Source: Glandiceps talaboti (Eukaryota; Hemichordata; Enteropneusta; Spengelidae). From it: a DNA stretch of 55,000 nucleotides. A model generated the notes under the pieces. The model saw only the letters and a program-made list of their open reading frames with translations, ran no database searches and was not told the origin of the DNA. This document shows, piece by piece, positions 53,667 to 55,000 of the stretch (position 1 is the first letter of the stretch; each line of letters starts with the position of its first letter). Location of the stretch: positions 11,467,043-11,522,042 of the forward strand of contig NC_135562.1 in NCBI RefSeq assembly GCF_964340395.1, written 5' to 3'. The position numbers and the translations under genes are program-made.

Positions 53667-55000
53667 ACCTGATACTGTTAACATTATATGCTAATACATT
53701 GACCTTTGACCTCATGGATCTTTATTACATGAACATGTCAGGTGAACACTGGTACTTGGAGGTTTTACTCTGACAATTTGATATGTTTTAATAATTAACT
53801 TAATTAATTTAAATATTCACTGTGCTTTATTACACTGTACAGTGATGTGATTTAAATTTTCTAACTATATTTTTATATAAAGCTTATATTTTTGATATTT
53901 TCATAACATGTATTTATAATTTTTTTTTATTTTCATAAAGTCATGATTACTCAAACTTTGTATTTATACAAAGAAGTCTTTGTCTACTTGTCTTTGATGA
54001 AATATTTTAATATTTTTTATACTCTGTGTTATTTATCACAATAAATATATACTTTATTTTTATAATTTGTATGTAAATATAAATAAATTCAAATATTGGA
54101 TACTTTTAACTAATATCTTGATGAGACAAAGTTTATAGTTTTCGATTTTATAAAAATCTTGGTGTTCCATATTTTCATTTCATAGTCATATTTCATGCCT
54201 TACATATATGGTGGAAATAAAATTGTAAAAATCATATTTTTTGTTGTTGTCATAGAGATATATTTTTGTGGATTGTGCTACTTTTTGAAGTAAATTTGTC
54301 AAGTTCTCTTTTTTTACCTGAGCCCAGTATTTTGAATTTTAGAGACTCTATTTGTACACTTGTTATGTTGATATGGTTTGTATGTATTTATACTCAGCTT
54401 CCATGACAGTCACAAACCATTAGCGGTCCAAGTGCAACAAACCCGCGGGCTTGCCTGGCGAAAACGGGTGTCATAAAAGTTGTTTGCATCTCTAAAGCTG
54501 TTTGTAGCGTTACTTATAATAGCCTAATAAATTGATAACAGCTGATATAAGACGGAGATAAGGTTTGCCTCAATTGACTGAAATGCCAAAAGTAGTGCCG
54601 GTGGGTAATAAAATGTTTTACAGCTGTTTACTTGTGTTATGTAAGAGCCCATCATCACATGTGTAAATATTGGTACTCTTTGATAACAAGTCCACTTGCT
54701 TGGCTAATGGCTTGTCCCAGTAATGACTTCTGTTATCATAATACACATTATGGAAATAAATATTTGAAGGAAAAGTTGACATTTTTGAGTTTGTTGTCTG
54801 TATTTATTATGAAATAATATGAGTGTAGACAGGTATGGATGACGTCACATTTCAAATAAAAATCCAAATTAAAAAGAAACCTATTACTAATACATCCATC
54901 TGATCAGGCTGTAATATCCATGAATGTAAGTTTGATATATTTACAAATATTTGAACAGTTCACAATTTTAGCATAATGAGAGAATTGTTGCCTCCCCTAG
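53667..55000 (+). other. NLR-B 3' untranslated and downstream flank
   Basis: Closely follows 11,769-12,800 beside NLR-A, including AATAAA at 54,040-54,045. Interrupted only by an insertion at about 54,403-54,727. Homology to the left copy is still present at the window edge (gagagaattgttgcctcccc), so the duplication extends beyond 55,000. Confidence 0.65.
54403..54727. mobile_element. About 325-bp insertion present only beside NLR-B
   Basis: The left copy reads cagcttcccttctgttatc without interruption. Here the same sequence is split by about 325 bases. The insert ends are imperfect inverted repeats (caaaccattagcggtccaag at the left; the reverse complement of the right end contains caagccattagccaagcaag). 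It is CG-richer than its surroundings at the left end (acccgcgggcttgcctggcg). Probably a non-autonomous DNA transposon; no target duplication is obvious. Confidence 0.65.

Overview
The window is animal nuclear DNA. It is AT-rich (about one third G+C by eye), has spliced genes with GT/AG introns, and is full of short inverted-repeat transposons, microsatellites and duplicated blocks. The gene content (death-fold plus NACHT receptor genes, a CFAP97D-type ciliary gene, a TPMT-type methyltransferase) fits a marine invertebrate such as a hemichordate, cephalochordate or lophotrochozoan. I cannot name the species.

Layout. 1-2,700: repeat blocks. 2,778-11,768 (+): NLR-A, a five-exon NLR-like receptor of 1,885 residues. 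Its order is a death-effector-like domain, a very long 10-residue coding repeat, a short Ser/Gln-rich linker, then NACHT and a degenerate leucine-rich region in one exon. 12,000-19,000: no convincing gene, with microsatellites and MITEs. 19,151-19,858 (-): a single-exon CFAP97D-like gene. 21,420-22,588: a recent 589-bp tandem duplication. 25,841-31,911 (-): a complete eight-exon TPMT-like gene (243 residues) that I assembled from small exons. 32,971-34,213: a 177-bp tandem array derived from TPMT exon 8, ending in one intact orphan exon 8. 34,500-39,400: assorted MITEs. 39,580-45,800: rearranged copies of the blocks that lie upstream of NLR-A. 46,304-53,666 (+): NLR-B (1,605 residues), a close paralogue of NLR-A with the same exon phases. 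Its homologous 3' flank runs off the right edge.

The two NLR genes are a segmental duplication about 35 kb apart, with unrelated minus-strand genes between them. The receptor exons are about nine-tenths identical by eye, but the coding repeat has turned over: about 70 units of type HQPLPVSTGS in A, and about 45 units mainly of type HQPLTEPMRS or HQPPHEPMRS in B. In both genes the exon 4/intron 4 junction is itself tandemly repeated, giving a series of near-perfect splice donors. The repeat order around 39.6-45 kb suggests a third duplication unit that lost its gene. All exon models rest on reading frame, splice dinucleotides, phase and paralogue or family comparison. No transcript data were available.
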